64,000 bases of DNA from Nonomuraea harbinensis. GTDB taxonomy: Bacteria > Actinomycetota > Actinomycetes > Streptosporangiales > Streptosporangiaceae. Shown in pieces: positions 10,730 to 20,476 of the stretch. The first letter of the stretch is position 1. Each line of letters begins with the position of its first letter. Where the stretch lies: positions 124,001 through 188,000 of the forward strand of contig NZ_JAHKRN010000012.1 in the NCBI RefSeq assembly GCF_019396385.1, in the 5' to 3' direction. Below the pieces are notes generated by a model, which saw only the letters and a list, made by a program, of their open reading frames with translations, ran no database searches and was not told the origin of the DNA. Position numbers and translations under genes: made by a program.

Positions 10730-10757
10730 CCATTGGACAGTTTTTTCTGTCAATTGG
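10730..10757. promoter_or_regulatory. AT-rich inverted repeat, candidate ArsR operator
   Basis: CCATTGGACAG (10730-10740) and CTGTCAATTGG (10747-10757) flank a TTTTTT run and match in nine of eleven positions as inverted arms. It lies 13 bases upstream of the regulator start, the usual place for an autoregulatory operator. It could alternatively be a weak hairpin. Confidence 0.5.
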
Positions 10758-10896
10758 TGAGTGTGCATTTTTTCGCGATTGCGCCTGATACGTGGAGTTA
10801 TGCACGGTACTGAGCAGGCCGCTGCCGCACCGTAGGGGACGAACACGAGCGGCGCTCGACCGATCGCCGCCGGAGATCTCATACGGGGTGAAATCC

Positions 10897-11673
10897 ATGA
10901 ACAGCATCAAGCGTGGCGTGGCTCGCGTGTCCCTGCTCGGCGGCCTGGCGGCCGGCGTGCTGGCCGCGACGCCCGCCGCGGGCAACGCCGTCGCCGGTGA
11001 GCCGACAGTCACCAGGAGCGGCGTCACCGTGACCATCACGGCACCGAACATCGCCAGGGCCGACAACGTGACCCTCCAGGAGGTGAGCGGCCGGCTGCAC
11101 GTGTTCGGCGCGGTCGTCGCCGGGACCGGCTGCACCACGGTCTCCGCCAACGAGGTGAACTGCGGCTCCGGCGTCACCACGGTCAACGCCGCCCTGGGTG
11201 CGGGCAACGACCGCTTCTCGTCGCTGGTCGGCGTGCGGGGGACCGTGGACGGCGGCACGGGCGGCGACGTCTTCCTCGCCGGGCGCGGCTTCCGCGGCAC
11301 CGGTCTGACCTACGTGGGCGGCGGCGGCGCCGACACCGTCGACTACGGCTCCAGCGGCACTCCCGTGAAGGTGAGCAAGAACGGCGCCGCGGACGACGGC
11401 CGGCCCGGCGTCGACCTCGACAACGTCGCCTCCGACGTGGAGACCGTCCGCGGCACCGTCGGCGCCGACACGCTGATCGGGCACTCGGGCGCCGACACGC
11501 TGATCGGCGACCAGGGCGCGGACACCCTCGACGGCAAGGGCGGCGACGACGTGATCGACGCCCGCGACGTCCAGGGCACCAAGGACACCCTGGTCGACTG
11601 CGGCACCGGCACCGACCGGGCGTTCGCCGACCAGGCGGACGCCCCGGTGTCCTGCGAGACCGTCTCCAAGTAG
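10897..11673 (+). CDS. exported RTX/hemolysin-type calcium-repeat protein
   Basis: 258-residue secreted protein. A signal peptide (VARVSLLGGLAAGVLAATPAAGNAVA) is followed by a beta-rich region and, near residues 190-230, short glycine/aspartate nonapeptide repeats (GADTLIGHS, GADTLIGDQ, GADTLDGKG, GDDVIDA) of the calcium-binding beta-roll type. Two cysteine pairs occur in the exported part. The ATG at 10897 is chosen because the signal peptide begins there. It is a single-gene unit ended by a hairpin terminator. Function unknown; no catalytic motif seen. Confidence 0.8.
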   Translation: MNSIKRGVARVSLLGGLAAGVLAATPAAGNAVAGEPTVTRSGVTVTITAPNIARADNVTLQEVSGRLHVFGAVVAGTGCTTVSANEVNCGSGVTTVNAALGAGNDRFSSLVGVRGTVDGGTGGDVFLAGRGFRGTGLTYVGGGGADTVDYGSSGTPVKVSKNGAADDGRPGVDLDNVASDVETVRGTVGADTLIGHSGADTLIGDQGADTLDGKGGDDVIDARDVQGTKDTLVDCGTGTDRAFADQADAPVSCETVSK

Positions 11674-11682
11674 AGAACCCGG

Positions 11683-11712
11683 AGCCCGGCACGAGAACTC
11701 CCGTGCCGGGCT
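11683..11712 (+). terminator. intrinsic terminator after calcium-repeat protein
   Basis: AGCCCGGCACG and CGTGCCGGGCT form a perfect 11-base-pair stem around an eight-base loop, ten bases after the stop codon. The run of T residues after it is weak, as usual in actinobacteria. Confidence 0.8.
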
Positions 11713-11748
11713 TCGTCACATGATCCATTAAGTCGCTATATTTCGCCC

Positions 11749-12990
11749 ATGCCTCCCCAGGACGAGACGCACGACGAGGTGCTCCCGAGCATGGACGACC
11801 CACCGGCAGGGGAACGGTGGCTCGCGCCCGCGCTCAGGGAGCAGCGGCTGTACGAGCTGTGCCGCGACGGCGGCGACGAGGCGCACCTGGCCTACCTGAG
11901 GATCGTCGCGGCGGAGGGGCTCTACCGGCCGGTGGCTCTCGGGCAGGCCGTGGGCAGCGACGGCGCCGCGCCGCTGCACGTGACCACGCTGCCGGACGGA
12001 CGCCGGCTCGTGCAGGTGTACACGGTGGGCGTGCTGCCCCGGCCGCATCCCGACGTGGTGTACGAGTTCATCACGCTGCGGGGCCTGATCTCGCTCTGGC
12101 CGCGGGACGTACGCGTCCTCCTGGTCAACGGGGCGACGCCGTGCGCGCGGGCGTTCCTGGCCGGGGAGGACGAGCGGGAGACCTGGCTCGGGCTGCACGA
12201 CGAGCTGTTCGAGCCCGACGGCACCTGCGACCGCATCGAGACCCGCCGCACCGGCATGCCGCACGACGAGGGCCTGCTGCGCGGCCTCGCCTGCGGGGCC
12301 CACCTGTGTTACGGCAACGGCGACGCCTGGAACACGCTGGACTGGCACGGCGCCGGCTACAGCAGCGAGGTCGAGCGGCTGGCCGGAAGCTGGGGGATCG
12401 ACGGCCACGACAGCTGGCTGGACACCACGGAGCTGCTGCTCGCCGCCGAGCTCAGCCCGTGGGTGTGGGACTACGTGCTCGGCGCCCGGCTCTGGCTGGC
12501 CCAGGAGACGGGCGAGCGGCGCGTCGACCCGGTGGTGTGGCGCGACTGCGTCGAGCAGAGCATCCGCTCGCAGCTCCAGGACGAGGTCTCCGGCGAGGAG
12601 CTGGACGACCTGGCGGCGAGCCTGCGCGGGCTCGCGGGCAAGATCATGCGGTACGAGTCGCGCTTCCGGGCCGACGGCCTCCTCCCGCCCGACGGGTACG
12701 TGCGCACCGTCGCCGCCTGGGACCTGGGCCGCGCCACGATGGTGGCCCGGTGGGGCCGCGGCGCCCGGTACGCCGGCGAGCAGGAGCTGCACGCGGCGGT
12801 CGAGCGGGCGGGCAAGGCGGTGCAGGCCGCGTACGGTTCGTGGCCGGAGTTCTCGGCCGGCTACATACTCGGCCGCTGCCTGCACTTCGACGAGGAGACG
12901 TTCGGCGACTGGTACACCACGGTCCTGGACGCCCACCGCGCCCTCCTGGCCGCCCCCGACAGCCCGTGGAACACGGTTCCCCTGCACTGA
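11749..12990 (+). CDS. DUF1266-domain protein with SseB-like N-terminal part
   Basis: 413-residue cytoplasmic protein. The N-terminal ~140 residues (up to LFEPDGTCDRIE) resemble SseB-like modules. The C-terminal ~200 residues carry the DUF1266 signature, including YVRTVAAWDLGRATMVARWG followed by an aromatic-rich helix and the terminal SAGYILGRCLHFDEETF. DUF1266 proteins are common in actinobacteria and some associate with polymorphic-toxin loci; no toxin gene is next to it here. It is monocistronic. Biochemical role unknown. Confidence 0.75.
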   Translation: MPPQDETHDEVLPSMDDPPAGERWLAPALREQRLYELCRDGGDEAHLAYLRIVAAEGLYRPVALGQAVGSDGAAPLHVTTLPDGRRLVQVYTVGVLPRPHPDVVYEFITLRGLISLWPRDVRVLLVNGATPCARAFLAGEDERETWLGLHDELFEPDGTCDRIETRRTGMPHDEGLLRGLACGAHLCYGNGDAWNTLDWHGAGYSSEVERLAGSWGIDGHDSWLDTTELLLAAELSPWVWDYVLGARLWLAQETGERRVDPVVWRDCVEQSIRSQLQDEVSGEELDDLAASLRGLAGKIMRYESRFRADGLLPPDGYVRTVAAWDLGRATMVARWGRGARYAGEQELHAAVERAGKAVQAAYGSWPEFSAGYILGRCLHFDEETFGDWYTTVLDAHRALLAAPDSPWNTVPLH

Positions 12991-13033
12991 CGGTTAGCCG
13001 CGGCCCGCGCCCCCGGCGCCGCTCGCGCACAGG

Positions 13034-13159
13034 TTGGACCGGGTGTGGAAGAGGCCGGAGCCGCCGTACGGGCCGGAGTACGCGGCGCGGGCCGGGTGGC
13101 GTGCGGCCGGTGACGGCCCGTTCGGCGGGTACGTGCTGAGCTCGGGCCTGCGCTGGTGA
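13034..13159 (+). CDS. possible small protein (TTG or GTG start)
   Basis: A 41-codon frame beginning LDRVWKRPEPP and ending VLSSGLRW has almost exclusively G or C in third codon positions, as in true genes here. It is rich in Trp, Tyr, Pro and Gly, and it is open back to a stop at 12995. There is no ATG and no clear ribosome-binding site; TTG at 13034 or GTG at 13043 would be starts. It could be a small gene or the remnant of a larger one. Confidence 0.25.
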   Translation: MDRVWKRPEPPYGPEYAARAGWRAAGDGPFGGYVLSSGLRW

Positions 13160-13242
13160 GGGCGGCGGGGCGCGTCCCTTGACGCATCGGGTTGGTATGC
13201 CCAAACCTGGGGAGGTTTCTTCTCCTAGCCAGGGGAGCGCCG

Positions 13243-13806
13243 GTGGGCGAGAGCACGATCCGGGACCGCGGGGTGGCGCGCTGGCTCGCCGCCCTGGCGC
13301 TCCTGCTGGTGGCCGCCTGCGGGTCCGGCGACGCCGGTGAGCCGCCGGTGAACGCCGACGACGTGATGTTCGTCCAGATGATGGTGCAACACCACCGGCA
13401 GGGGATCGAGATGGCCGGGGTGGGCGCCGAGCGGGCGACCACGGAGGAGCTGAAGACGCTGGCGGCGGCCATCGTGAGCACGCAGCAGAGCGAGGTCGAG
13501 ATGATGCTGCGCTGGCTGCACGCGTGGGGGCAGCCGATCACGCCGCCCGACGGGGCGCACGACCACCACGGCGGGCTGCCCGAGACCGACCGGAAGAAGA
13601 TCGCCGCGCTCAGGTCGGCGAAGCCGTTCGAGCCGGAGCTGCTGAGGCTGCTCCTGGCCCATCAGGACGGGGCGGTCCAGATGGCCGCTCAGGAGGTCCG
13701 CGACGGGGTGAACCACGAGGCGACCCGCTGGGCGGCTCAGGTGCAGGAGTCGCGCAAGGCGCAGATCGAGCAGATGCGGCAGCTGCTCACCGAGGTCGCC
13801 GGCTAG
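13243..13806 (+). CDS. DUF305-family lipoprotein
   Basis: 187-residue lipoprotein with signal peptide and lipobox LLVAAC (Cys at about residue 25), then the DUF305 core: MFVQMMVQHHRQGIEMA, the Gln- and His-rich helix IVSTQQSEVEMMLRWL, and the later LLAHQDGAVQMA. DUF305 proteins are exported four-helix bundles often found with copper-handling genes, and the conserved His/Met residues may bind metal (family knowledge). The GTG at 13243 is preceded by GGGGAG. Stands alone upstream of the GntR-controlled sugar cluster. Confidence 0.85.
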   Translation: MGESTIRDRGVARWLAALALLLVAACGSGDAGEPPVNADDVMFVQMMVQHHRQGIEMAGVGAERATTEELKTLAAAIVSTQQSEVEMMLRWLHAWGQPITPPDGAHDHHGGLPETDRKKIAALRSAKPFEPELLRLLLAHQDGAVQMAAQEVRDGVNHEATRWAAQVQESRKAQIEQMRQLLTEVAG

Positions 13807-13839
13807 GAAACAGCTTCCGCCATGGACACGTATGCGGAT

Positions 13840-13856
13840 AAGTGATTAGATCACTT
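13840..13856. promoter_or_regulatory. predicted GntR/FadR operator
   Basis: AAGTGATTAGATCACTT is a perfect inverted repeat (arms of seven with a three-base spacer) ending three bases before the ATG of the GntR regulator. Its place over the start region, with no Shine-Dalgarno sequence, suggests a leaderless or roadblock-type autoregulated promoter. Confidence 0.7.
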
Positions 13857-13859
13857 GAT

Positions 13860-14561
13860 ATGTCAGAGGTAGCACGGCCCACCCTCTCCGACGCGCTCAC
13901 CGAGCGCATGCTGGAGCTCATCCGCGAGGGCGGGCACCGGCCCGGTGACCGGCTGCCTTCCACCCGAGAGCTGTCCCAGCGGTTCGCCGTCACCACGCCG
14001 ACGCTGCGCGAGGCGCTGCGCAGGCTGGAGGCGACGGGCGCGATCGAGCTGCGGCACGGGTCCGGCATCTACGTCGGCGCCGCCATCGAGCGGCTCGTGC
14101 TGCCCAACCCCAACATGCGCGCGATGCACGCGCCCAAGCTGCTCGACCTGCTGGGCGCGCGCATCGTCATCGAGCCGCCGCTGGCCGCGATGGCCGCCGG
14201 GCACGGCACCGAGGCGGAGCTCACGGCGCTCAAGCGGGTCCTCGCGGACGCGGAGGCCCACCTGCGCGGCCAGGACGCCGAGTTGCACGACGCCAACATG
14301 ACCTTCCACCGGGCCACCGCCCGGATGGCGGGCAACACCGTCCTGCACGAGGTCGTCGACTCGCTGCTCACCGTCCACGCGGCCGAGCAGCAGGCGATCC
14401 TGCAGATCTTCGACGACCGCCGGCGCGACTACGAGGAGCACCTGGCGATCCTCCAGGCGATCGAGGCGCGCGACGCCGCGGCGGCCGAGGAGCGCATGCG
14501 GGCCCACCTGGTGGACGTGAAGACGGTCATCGAGCAGAGGTTGCACCACCCCCCCGAATGA
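13860..14561 (+). CDS. FadR-subfamily GntR transcriptional regulator
   Basis: 233-residue repressor: winged helix at residues ~10-75 (PGDRLPSTRELSQRFAV, PTLREALRRLEATGAIEL) followed by an FCD ligand-binding domain with its metal-site residues (DANMTFHRATARMAGN and HLAILQAIEARD). The ATG at 13860 is preferred over one at 13842, which lies inside the operator palindrome. It is the first gene of a carbohydrate operon and probably represses it until a sugar acid or related ligand binds. Its stop codon overlaps the sequence just before the transporter gene. Confidence 0.9.
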   Translation: MSEVARPTLSDALTERMLELIREGGHRPGDRLPSTRELSQRFAVTTPTLREALRRLEATGAIELRHGSGIYVGAAIERLVLPNPNMRAMHAPKLLDLLGARIVIEPPLAAMAAGHGTEAELTALKRVLADAEAHLRGQDAELHDANMTFHRATARMAGNTVLHEVVDSLLTVHAAEQQAILQIFDDRRRDYEEHLAILQAIEARDAAAAEERMRAHLVDVKTVIEQRLHHPPE

Positions 14562-14578
14562 TCAAGGAGGCCGGGAAC

Positions 14579-15829
14579 ATGGTCCGGTCACGAGTGGCCA
14601 CGATCGGCGTGGCAGCCGTCCTTCTCGCCGCCTGCGGCGGGAACGGCGCCGAGGCGCCGAAGCAGAAGACCGAGCTGACCCTCTACAACGACAAGGGCGC
14701 CTGGAGCGAGTACTTCGAGCAGATGGGGGCCCTGTCCAAGCAGTCCGTCGGCCTGAGCATGAAACCCACGGGCTACACCGACTCCGCGCAGTATCAGGCG
14801 TTCATCAAGGCCTCCTTCCGCACCAACGTCAAGCCCGACCTCTTCACCTGGCAGACCGGGGGGATGCTGGCGGAGATCGTCAAGCAGAAGCAGGTCGCCG
14901 ACACCACCGCGATCTGGCAGGAGGCCGTCGCGAACGGCGACCTGCCGCAGGACCTGGCTCCCTACTTCACCGTCGACGGCAAGCAGTACTGCGTGCCGCT
15001 GAACGTCGCGTACTGGGGCATGTTCTACAACAAGAAGATCTTCGACGAGCACGGGCTGCGGCCGCCCGAGACCTGGGACGACCTCGTCAAGATCGCTGAC
15101 ACCCTGAAGCAGAAGGACGTCAAGGCCTTCTACCACACCAGCGTGCTGTTCTCGTTCGTCTGGTTCGAGCAGCTCATGGCCGGGATGGACCCCGACCTGT
15201 ACGACCGGCTGTCCACCGGCCAGGCCAAGTACACCGACCCGGGTGTGGTCGCCGTGATGCGGAAGTGGAAGGAGCTCATCGACGCCGGCTACTTCATCAA
15301 CCCGGGCGACAAGACCGACCCCGGTGACGTGCTGAAGAACGGCAAGGCGGCGATGGTGTCGTTCGGCACCTGGTTCAACACGAGCATGACCCAGCGCGAG
15401 ATGAAGGCGGGCGAGGACTACGGCTTCTTCGTCATCCCCAACGTCGACGCCTCGCTCCCCAAGACGTCGATGATCTTCGAGAGCGGCCCGCTCTGCTCCC
15501 TCGCCGAGGCGCCCGACCCGGCGGCCAGCGCCAAGTACCTCAAGTGGTGGACCACCGCCGAGGCGCAGGAGAAGTGGGCCACCGCCCGCGGCGACGTGAG
15601 CGCCAACCCCAAGGTGGAGATCGCCGACGAGGCGCTCGGCCAGGTCACCAAGGACGCCGGCAGCGGCGAGTACCGCCTGGTCAACCGCTACTTCGAGGCC
15701 ACCCCGCCGCCCATCCTGACCGCCGCCCTGGACGGTTTCTCCAAGTTCGTCACCGACACGAGCACGCTCCAGGAAGTGCTGGAAACCATCCAGAAGGAGG
15801 CCGACGAGTACTGGAGCACGCACCAGTGA
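14579..15829 (+). CDS. sugar ABC transporter substrate-binding lipoprotein
   Basis: 416-residue family-1 extracellular solute-binding protein with lipobox VLLAACGG (Cys ~18). It includes the typical YWGMFYNKKIFDEHGLRPPETWDDL hinge region (span only) and a C-terminal helix. The ATG at 14579 follows a perfect AAGGAGG eight bases upstream; an upstream ATG at 14558 would put that site inside the gene. It starts 18 bases after gntR and shares one base with the first permease gene. Together with the alpha-mannosidase it suggests uptake of mannose-containing oligosaccharides. Confidence 0.9.
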   Translation: MVRSRVATIGVAAVLLAACGGNGAEAPKQKTELTLYNDKGAWSEYFEQMGALSKQSVGLSMKPTGYTDSAQYQAFIKASFRTNVKPDLFTWQTGGMLAEIVKQKQVADTTAIWQEAVANGDLPQDLAPYFTVDGKQYCVPLNVAYWGMFYNKKIFDEHGLRPPETWDDLVKIADTLKQKDVKAFYHTSVLFSFVWFEQLMAGMDPDLYDRLSTGQAKYTDPGVVAVMRKWKELIDAGYFINPGDKTDPGDVLKNGKAAMVSFGTWFNTSMTQREMKAGEDYGFFVIPNVDASLPKTSMIFESGPLCSLAEAPDPAASAKYLKWWTTAEAQEKWATARGDVSANPKVEIADEALGQVTKDAGSGEYRLVNRYFEATPPPILTAALDGFSKFVTDTSTLQEVLETIQKEADEYWSTHQ

Positions 15830-16656
15830 TGCTCGGGCGGTTCAGGTACGGGTACGTCGCGCCGGCCGCGTTGCTCGTCGCCGGGTTGCTCTACGCGCCG
15901 TTCGTGTGGACGGCGTACCTGAGCCTGACCCGGTACGACGGGCTCGCGCCGGCCGAGTGGGTCGGCCCGGCCAACTTCGTCAAGCTGCTCGACGACCCCG
16001 TCCTGCTCACCTCGGTGCGCAACACGCTGATCTGGGTGATCGGCACGATGGTGCTGCCGGTCGGGCTGGGCCTGCTCGTCGCCGTGCTCTCGTACGACAT
16101 CAAGGGCGGCGGGTGGTACCGGCTGCCGTTCATGCTGCCGTACGCACTCAGCGGCGCCGGGCTGGCCCTGGTGTGGAGCCCGATCCTGTCGCACGACGGG
16201 GTGGCCAACAACCTGCTCGGCGTCGACACCGCCTTCTTGCAGGAGGCGCCGCACAACACGATCGCGATGCTGCTGGTGTGGACGTGGCAGCAGCTCGGCG
16301 TGAACACGCTGCTGTTCGTCGTCGGGCTGCAGTCGATCCCGAAGGAGCCGATCGAGGCGGCCAGGCTGGACGGGGCGTCCGGGTGGCAGCTGTTCCGGCA
16401 CATCATCTGGCCGCTGATGCGCCCGCTGACGGCGGTCGTGGTCGGGCTGGCGCTGGTGGCGAGCCTGAAGACGTTCGACATCGTCTGGGTGCTGACGCAG
16501 GGCGGGCCGGGCCGCAACTCCGAGACGCTCGCGGTGACCATGTACAAGGAGACGTTCGTGGCCAGCGACTACGGCTACGGCTCGGCGGTGGCGGTCGTGC
16601 TCACCGTGGTGACCGGGCTGGCGTCCTACCTCTACCTCAGGAGGCAGGTGCGATGA
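15829..16656 (+). CDS. ABC sugar transporter permease (MalF-like)
   Basis: 275-residue inner-membrane permease with about six transmembrane segments and the cytoplasmic EAA loop EAARLDGASGWQLFRHI, which docks the ATPase. Its ATG overlaps the stop of the binding-protein gene by one base (TGATG) and its end overlaps the second permease by four. No ATP-binding subunit gene is in this operon, so a shared ATPase of the MsiK type is expected, as in other actinomycetes. Confidence 0.92.
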   Translation: MLGRFRYGYVAPAALLVAGLLYAPFVWTAYLSLTRYDGLAPAEWVGPANFVKLLDDPVLLTSVRNTLIWVIGTMVLPVGLGLLVAVLSYDIKGGGWYRLPFMLPYALSGAGLALVWSPILSHDGVANNLLGVDTAFLQEAPHNTIAMLLVWTWQQLGVNTLLFVVGLQSIPKEPIEAARLDGASGWQLFRHIIWPLMRPLTAVVVGLALVASLKTFDIVWVLTQGGPGRNSETLAVTMYKETFVASDYGYGSAVAVVLTVVTGLASYLYLRRQVR

Positions 16657-17462
16657 TCCGGCGTGCCGTGCTGATCGTGCTCGGGCTGATCTGGCTCGGG
16701 CCGACCTACCTGCTGCTGGTGAACGCCTCCCGGCCGGCGGACTCCTACGACCCGTCGCGGGCGTGGGCGCCGCCGGGGGACTTCTCGCTGGTGACCAACT
16801 TCCTGCGCGCGCTGGACAGCGCCGATCTGGGCGCCAGCCTGGGCAGCACCGCGCTCTACAGCGTCGTCTCGCCCGCGCTGGGCGTGCTCGTCGGCGCGCT
16901 GGCCGGCTACACGATCGTGGTGCTGCGGCTGCGGCACGGGTTCTGGTGGTTCCTGCTGATCTTCGGCGGCACCGTCTTCCCCGCGCAGATGCTGCTCGTG
17001 CCGCTCTTCGTCGGCTACAGCGACGCCGGACTGTACGACAGCCGCCTCGGGATGATCCTGATCTACACGGCGATCAACGTGCCGCTGGCCGCGTTCGTGC
17101 TGCGCAACTTCTACACCGGGGTGGCGTTCTCGATCTTCGAGGCGGCCCGCATGGACGGCGCGTCCACGTTCCGCATCTTCTGGCGGATCTACCTGCCGCT
17201 GTCGACCAGCGCGCTGGCGGCCGTGTTCATCCTGGAGTTCACCTTCATCTGGAACGACCTGATCTTCGGCCTGACGCTCACCCAGACGGCCGAGGTGCGT
17301 CCGGTCATGACCGCCCTGGCCGGGCTGATGACCGACGTGTACGCCGGGACGCCGGTCCCGGTCGGCCTGGCGGCGGGCCTGGTGGTCTCGCTGCCCACGG
17401 TCGTGCTGTTCCTCGCCACCCAGCGGCTGTTCGCCCGTGGCCTTTCTCTAGGGAGTGTGTGA
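16653..17462 (+). CDS. ABC sugar transporter permease (MalG-like)
   Basis: 269-residue second permease with six predicted membrane spans and the EAA motif FEAARMDGASTFRIFWRIYLP. The ATGA overlap with the upstream permease (16653-16656) and the TGATG overlap with the mannosidase gene at 17462 show tight translational coupling. It is the partner subunit of the preceding permease in a carbohydrate importer. Confidence 0.92.
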   Translation: MIRRAVLIVLGLIWLGPTYLLLVNASRPADSYDPSRAWAPPGDFSLVTNFLRALDSADLGASLGSTALYSVVSPALGVLVGALAGYTIVVLRLRHGFWWFLLIFGGTVFPAQMLLVPLFVGYSDAGLYDSRLGMILIYTAINVPLAAFVLRNFYTGVAFSIFEAARMDGASTFRIFWRIYLPLSTSALAAVFILEFTFIWNDLIFGLTLTQTAEVRPVMTALAGLMTDVYAGTPVPVGLAAGLVVSLPTVVLFLATQRLFARGLSLGSV

Positions 17463-20400
17463 TGACGAGCCGGTTGCTGCAGCGGAGCCTCGGTTCCCCG
17501 GACTACGACGGGATCCGCCAGGCGCTGCGCACCGACACCTCGACGCCGGTGATCAACCTGCGCGGGCTGGAGGTGCGGGTGGCGGTGCTGCCGCTGTTCA
17601 CCCACGACGGCCGTCAGGCGGTCCGGGTGTCCAGCACGGTGCCGCTGACGCACGTGCTGGTCGGCGTCGACAGCGCCTCAGGCACGGACGTGACGCTGCT
17701 GGTGCCGGAGGTGGACGGGCCGCGCACGCTGACGCTGGAGTGCCGCGACGACGCCGGGGTGGTCGGCGCCGCCCAGGTGACGGTCACGCCGCAGCGCAAG
17801 TGGACCGTGTTCGTGGTGCACCACTCGCACCTCGACATCGGCTACACCGACCCGCAGGGCACCGTGCTCCGCCACCATCTCGACTACCTGGACGCGGCCG
17901 TGCGGCTGGCCGACGAGACCGCCTCCTGGCCGGACGACGCGAAGTTCCGGTGGACGGTCGAGTCGTCGATGCCCGCGCTGAAGTGGCTGGACGCGCGCCC
18001 GCCCGAGCAGGTCGACCGGTTCGCCGAACTGGCCCGCGAGGGCGTCATCGAGGTCACCGCGCTGCCGTTCCAGCTGCACACCGAGGCGTGCTCCACCGAG
18101 GAGCTGTACCGCCAGCTCCGCTTCACCACCAGGCTGGAGCGCGCGTACGGGTTCGCCACCCGGTCGGCCATGCACACCGACGTGCCGGGCGCGGTCGTCG
18201 GCCTGATCGACGCGCTGTCGTCGGCCGGGGTGCGCTACCTGGCCGCGGCGCACAACTGGGCCGGCCGGTCCGTGCCGTACCTGCACGGCGGGGAGAAGCT
18301 GACCCGGCCGTTCCGCTGGCGGGCGCCGAGCGGGAACGAACTGCTCGTGTGGTTCACCGACACCCCGCACGGCATGGCGTACATGGAGGGCAACACGGTC
18401 GGGCTGACCGACTCCTACGAGCTGGCCGACGACCTGCTGCCGCGCTACCTGGCCGCGCTGGCCTCGCGCGGCTACCCGTACGGGCCCGGCACGTTCGGGT
18501 GGCAGGGGCCGGACGCGCCGCGCGAACCGTACGAGCTGGACGTGCTGCACCTGCGGGTGCAGGGCGCGCACGCCGACAACGCGGGGCCGTCGATCGTGCC
18601 GGCGTCGATCGCCCGCCGGTGGCGCGAGCAGTGGGCGTGGCCGCGGCTGCGGTCGGCGGTCAACAGCGACTTCTTCGATCACGTGGCCGAGCACCACCAC
18701 GACCGGCTGGCCGTGCACGAGGGCGACTGGACCGACTGGTGGGCCGACGGGCTCGGGTCGGGGGCGCGTCCGCTCGGGTACGTGCGGCGGGCTCAGGCCG
18801 CGCTGCGCACCGCCGAGACGCTGCACACGCTGGCCGGGGCGGACGCCACCGAGCAGGTGGACGCGGCCTACGACAAGGTGGCGCTGTTCAACGAGCACAC
18901 CTGGGGCGCGGCCAACCCGTGGGAGGACGCCGAGGAGGCGGGCGACTCGGGCGAGCTGCAGTGGACGCGCAAGTCGTCCGGCGCCTACGACGCCCAGGAC
19001 GACGCGGCGGACCTGCTCCAGGCCGCCACCCGCCACTTCGCCGCCGCGCTGACCGGCGCCGCTTCCGGAGAGGGCGCGCTCGCGGCCTTCGCGGTGTTCA
19101 ACCCGGGCACCGCGCGGCGGACCGACGTGGTGCGGACGTTCCTGCCCAGGGACGTGGTGGCGGTGGACGTGCCGATCGCGCTGGTGGACGCGCGCACCGG
19201 GGAGCGGCTGCCGCACCACGAGGAGTATGTGGACCCCGACGACTGGCCGACCCGGCCGATCGGGCGGCACATCCACGCCGTGGTGCCCGACCTGCCCGGG
19301 TACGGGTACGTACGGCTGGATGTCGTCAGAGGCGAGACCCAGGCGCCGGAACCGGTCGAACCGGACCTCGGCGGAGTGATCGAGAACGAGTTCTACCGGG
19401 TGACCTACGACGTCCGCGAGGGCTACATCTCCTCGGTCTTCGACAAGAAGGCCGGCCGGGAGCTGGTCAACCAGGACGCCGCCGCCGGGTTCGGCCAGTA
19501 CGTCTACGACCGCTACGCCACCGCGCCGCACTTCAACCACCTGTCCGGGCACGTCGGCGCGCACGACCGCACCCTCCTCGGCGACCGCGCCATCGCCGGC
19601 AACGCCACGATCGTCAGGGCCCAGCGGACCGCCGTCGGCGAGAAGCTGGTCGTCGAGCTGCGGGGCAAGGGCGTCGACTGGCTGCGCACCACGGTCGAAC
19701 TGCACCACGGCGTGCCCCGGCTGGACCTCACCTACCAGCTGGCCAAGCAGGGCACCCCGGCCAAGGAGGCGGTCTTCCTGGCCTTCCCGTTCGCCACCGG
19801 CGAGGCGACCGCGTGGGAGCTCACGGGCGGCGTGGGCGGCCCCGACGTGCCGAGCGTGCCGGGCTCGGCCGCGTACATGCTGCCCATGCGGCACTGGATC
19901 GCGTTCGACGACCCCGAGCTGACCGTCGCCTGGGCCACGCTGGAAGCGCCGCTGGTGCAGCTCGGCACCATCCACATGCCGTACGCGCCGTTCCCGCCGA
20001 CGCTGGACGAGGAGCCGGGCACGGTCTACTCGTGGGCGCTCAACAACATCTGGGACACCAACTTCCCCGCGCAGCAGCAGGGCGAGACCACCTTCCGGTA
20101 CGCGGTCCGTTCGGCGGCGGGCGTGCCGGGCAGGCGGCTGGGAGCGCTGACCGCGGCGGGGCTGACCGAGCCGTTCACCGGCGCGCTGCTGCCCTCTCCG
20201 TCGGCCGAGCCGGCGCGCGTGTACGTGTCGGTGGACCATCCGGACGTGCTGGTCACCTCGCTCGGTCAGGCGGGCGGCGAGCGGGTCGTGCGGCTGCGGT
20301 CGCTGGCCGCCGAGCCGGTCGAGGTGACCGTCGAGCTGCCCGGACTGCGTGCCGCCCGGGTGAGCGCGGGGCTGGACCGCGCGGCGGAGCCGCTCCAGGT

Positions 20401-20476
20401 GACGGGCGAATCGGTCAAGGTGCGGATCCCCGCCTGCGGGGTCGCCGCGGTTTGGGGGACTTGTGAAGATCGTTGA
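17462..20476 (+). CDS. glycoside hydrolase family 38 alpha-mannosidase-like protein
   Basis: 1004-residue enzyme. After ~115 residues of beta-domain comes the GH38 zinc motif [10 protein letters not shown] (His121, Asp125), and near residue 240 MHTDVPG, whose Asp fits the catalytic nucleophile/zinc ligand. The beta-sandwich C-terminal half runs to the end. No signal peptide, so it probably acts on imported oligosaccharides. The order of elements and the TDVPG variant place it in a bacterial GH38 subgroup, and substrate linkage cannot be assigned. Its start overlaps the permease stop by one base, and its end overlaps the next gene by 14. Confidence 0.88.
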   Translation: MTSRLLQRSLGSPDYDGIRQALRTDTSTPVINLRGLEVRVAVLPLFTHDGRQAVRVSSTVPLTHVLVGVDSASGTDVTLLVPEVDGPRTLTLECRDDAGVVGAAQVTVTPQRKWTVFVVHHSHLDIGYTDPQGTVLRHHLDYLDAAVRLADETASWPDDAKFRWTVESSMPALKWLDARPPEQVDRFAELAREGVIEVTALPFQLHTEACSTEELYRQLRFTTRLERAYGFATRSAMHTDVPGAVVGLIDALSSAGVRYLAAAHNWAGRSVPYLHGGEKLTRPFRWRAPSGNELLVWFTDTPHGMAYMEGNTVGLTDSYELADDLLPRYLAALASRGYPYGPGTFGWQGPDAPREPYELDVLHLRVQGAHADNAGPSIVPASIARRWREQWAWPRLRSAVNSDFFDHVAEHHHDRLAVHEGDWTDWWADGLGSGARPLGYVRRAQAALRTAETLHTLAGADATEQVDAAYDKVALFNEHTWGAANPWEDAEEAGDSGELQWTRKSSGAYDAQDDAADLLQAATRHFAAALTGAASGEGALAAFAVFNPGTARRTDVVRTFLPRDVVAVDVPIALVDARTGERLPHHEEYVDPDDWPTRPIGRHIHAVVPDLPGYGYVRLDVVRGETQAPEPVEPDLGGVIENEFYRVTYDVREGYISSVFDKKAGRELVNQDAAAGFGQYVYDRYATAPHFNHLSGHVGAHDRTLLGDRAIAGNATIVRAQRTAVGEKLVVELRGKGVDWLRTTVELHHGVPRLDLTYQLAKQGTPAKEAVFLAFPFATGEATAWELTGGVGGPDVPSVPGSAAYMLPMRHWIAFDDPELTVAWATLEAPLVQLGTIHMPYAPFPPTLDEEPGTVYSWALNNIWDTNFPAQQQGETTFRYAVRSAAGVPGRRLGALTAAGLTEPFTGALLPSPSAEPARVYVSVDHPDVLVTSLGQAGGERVVRLRSLAAEPVEVTVELPGLRAARVSAGLDRAAEPLQVTGESVKVRIPACGVAAVWGTCEDR

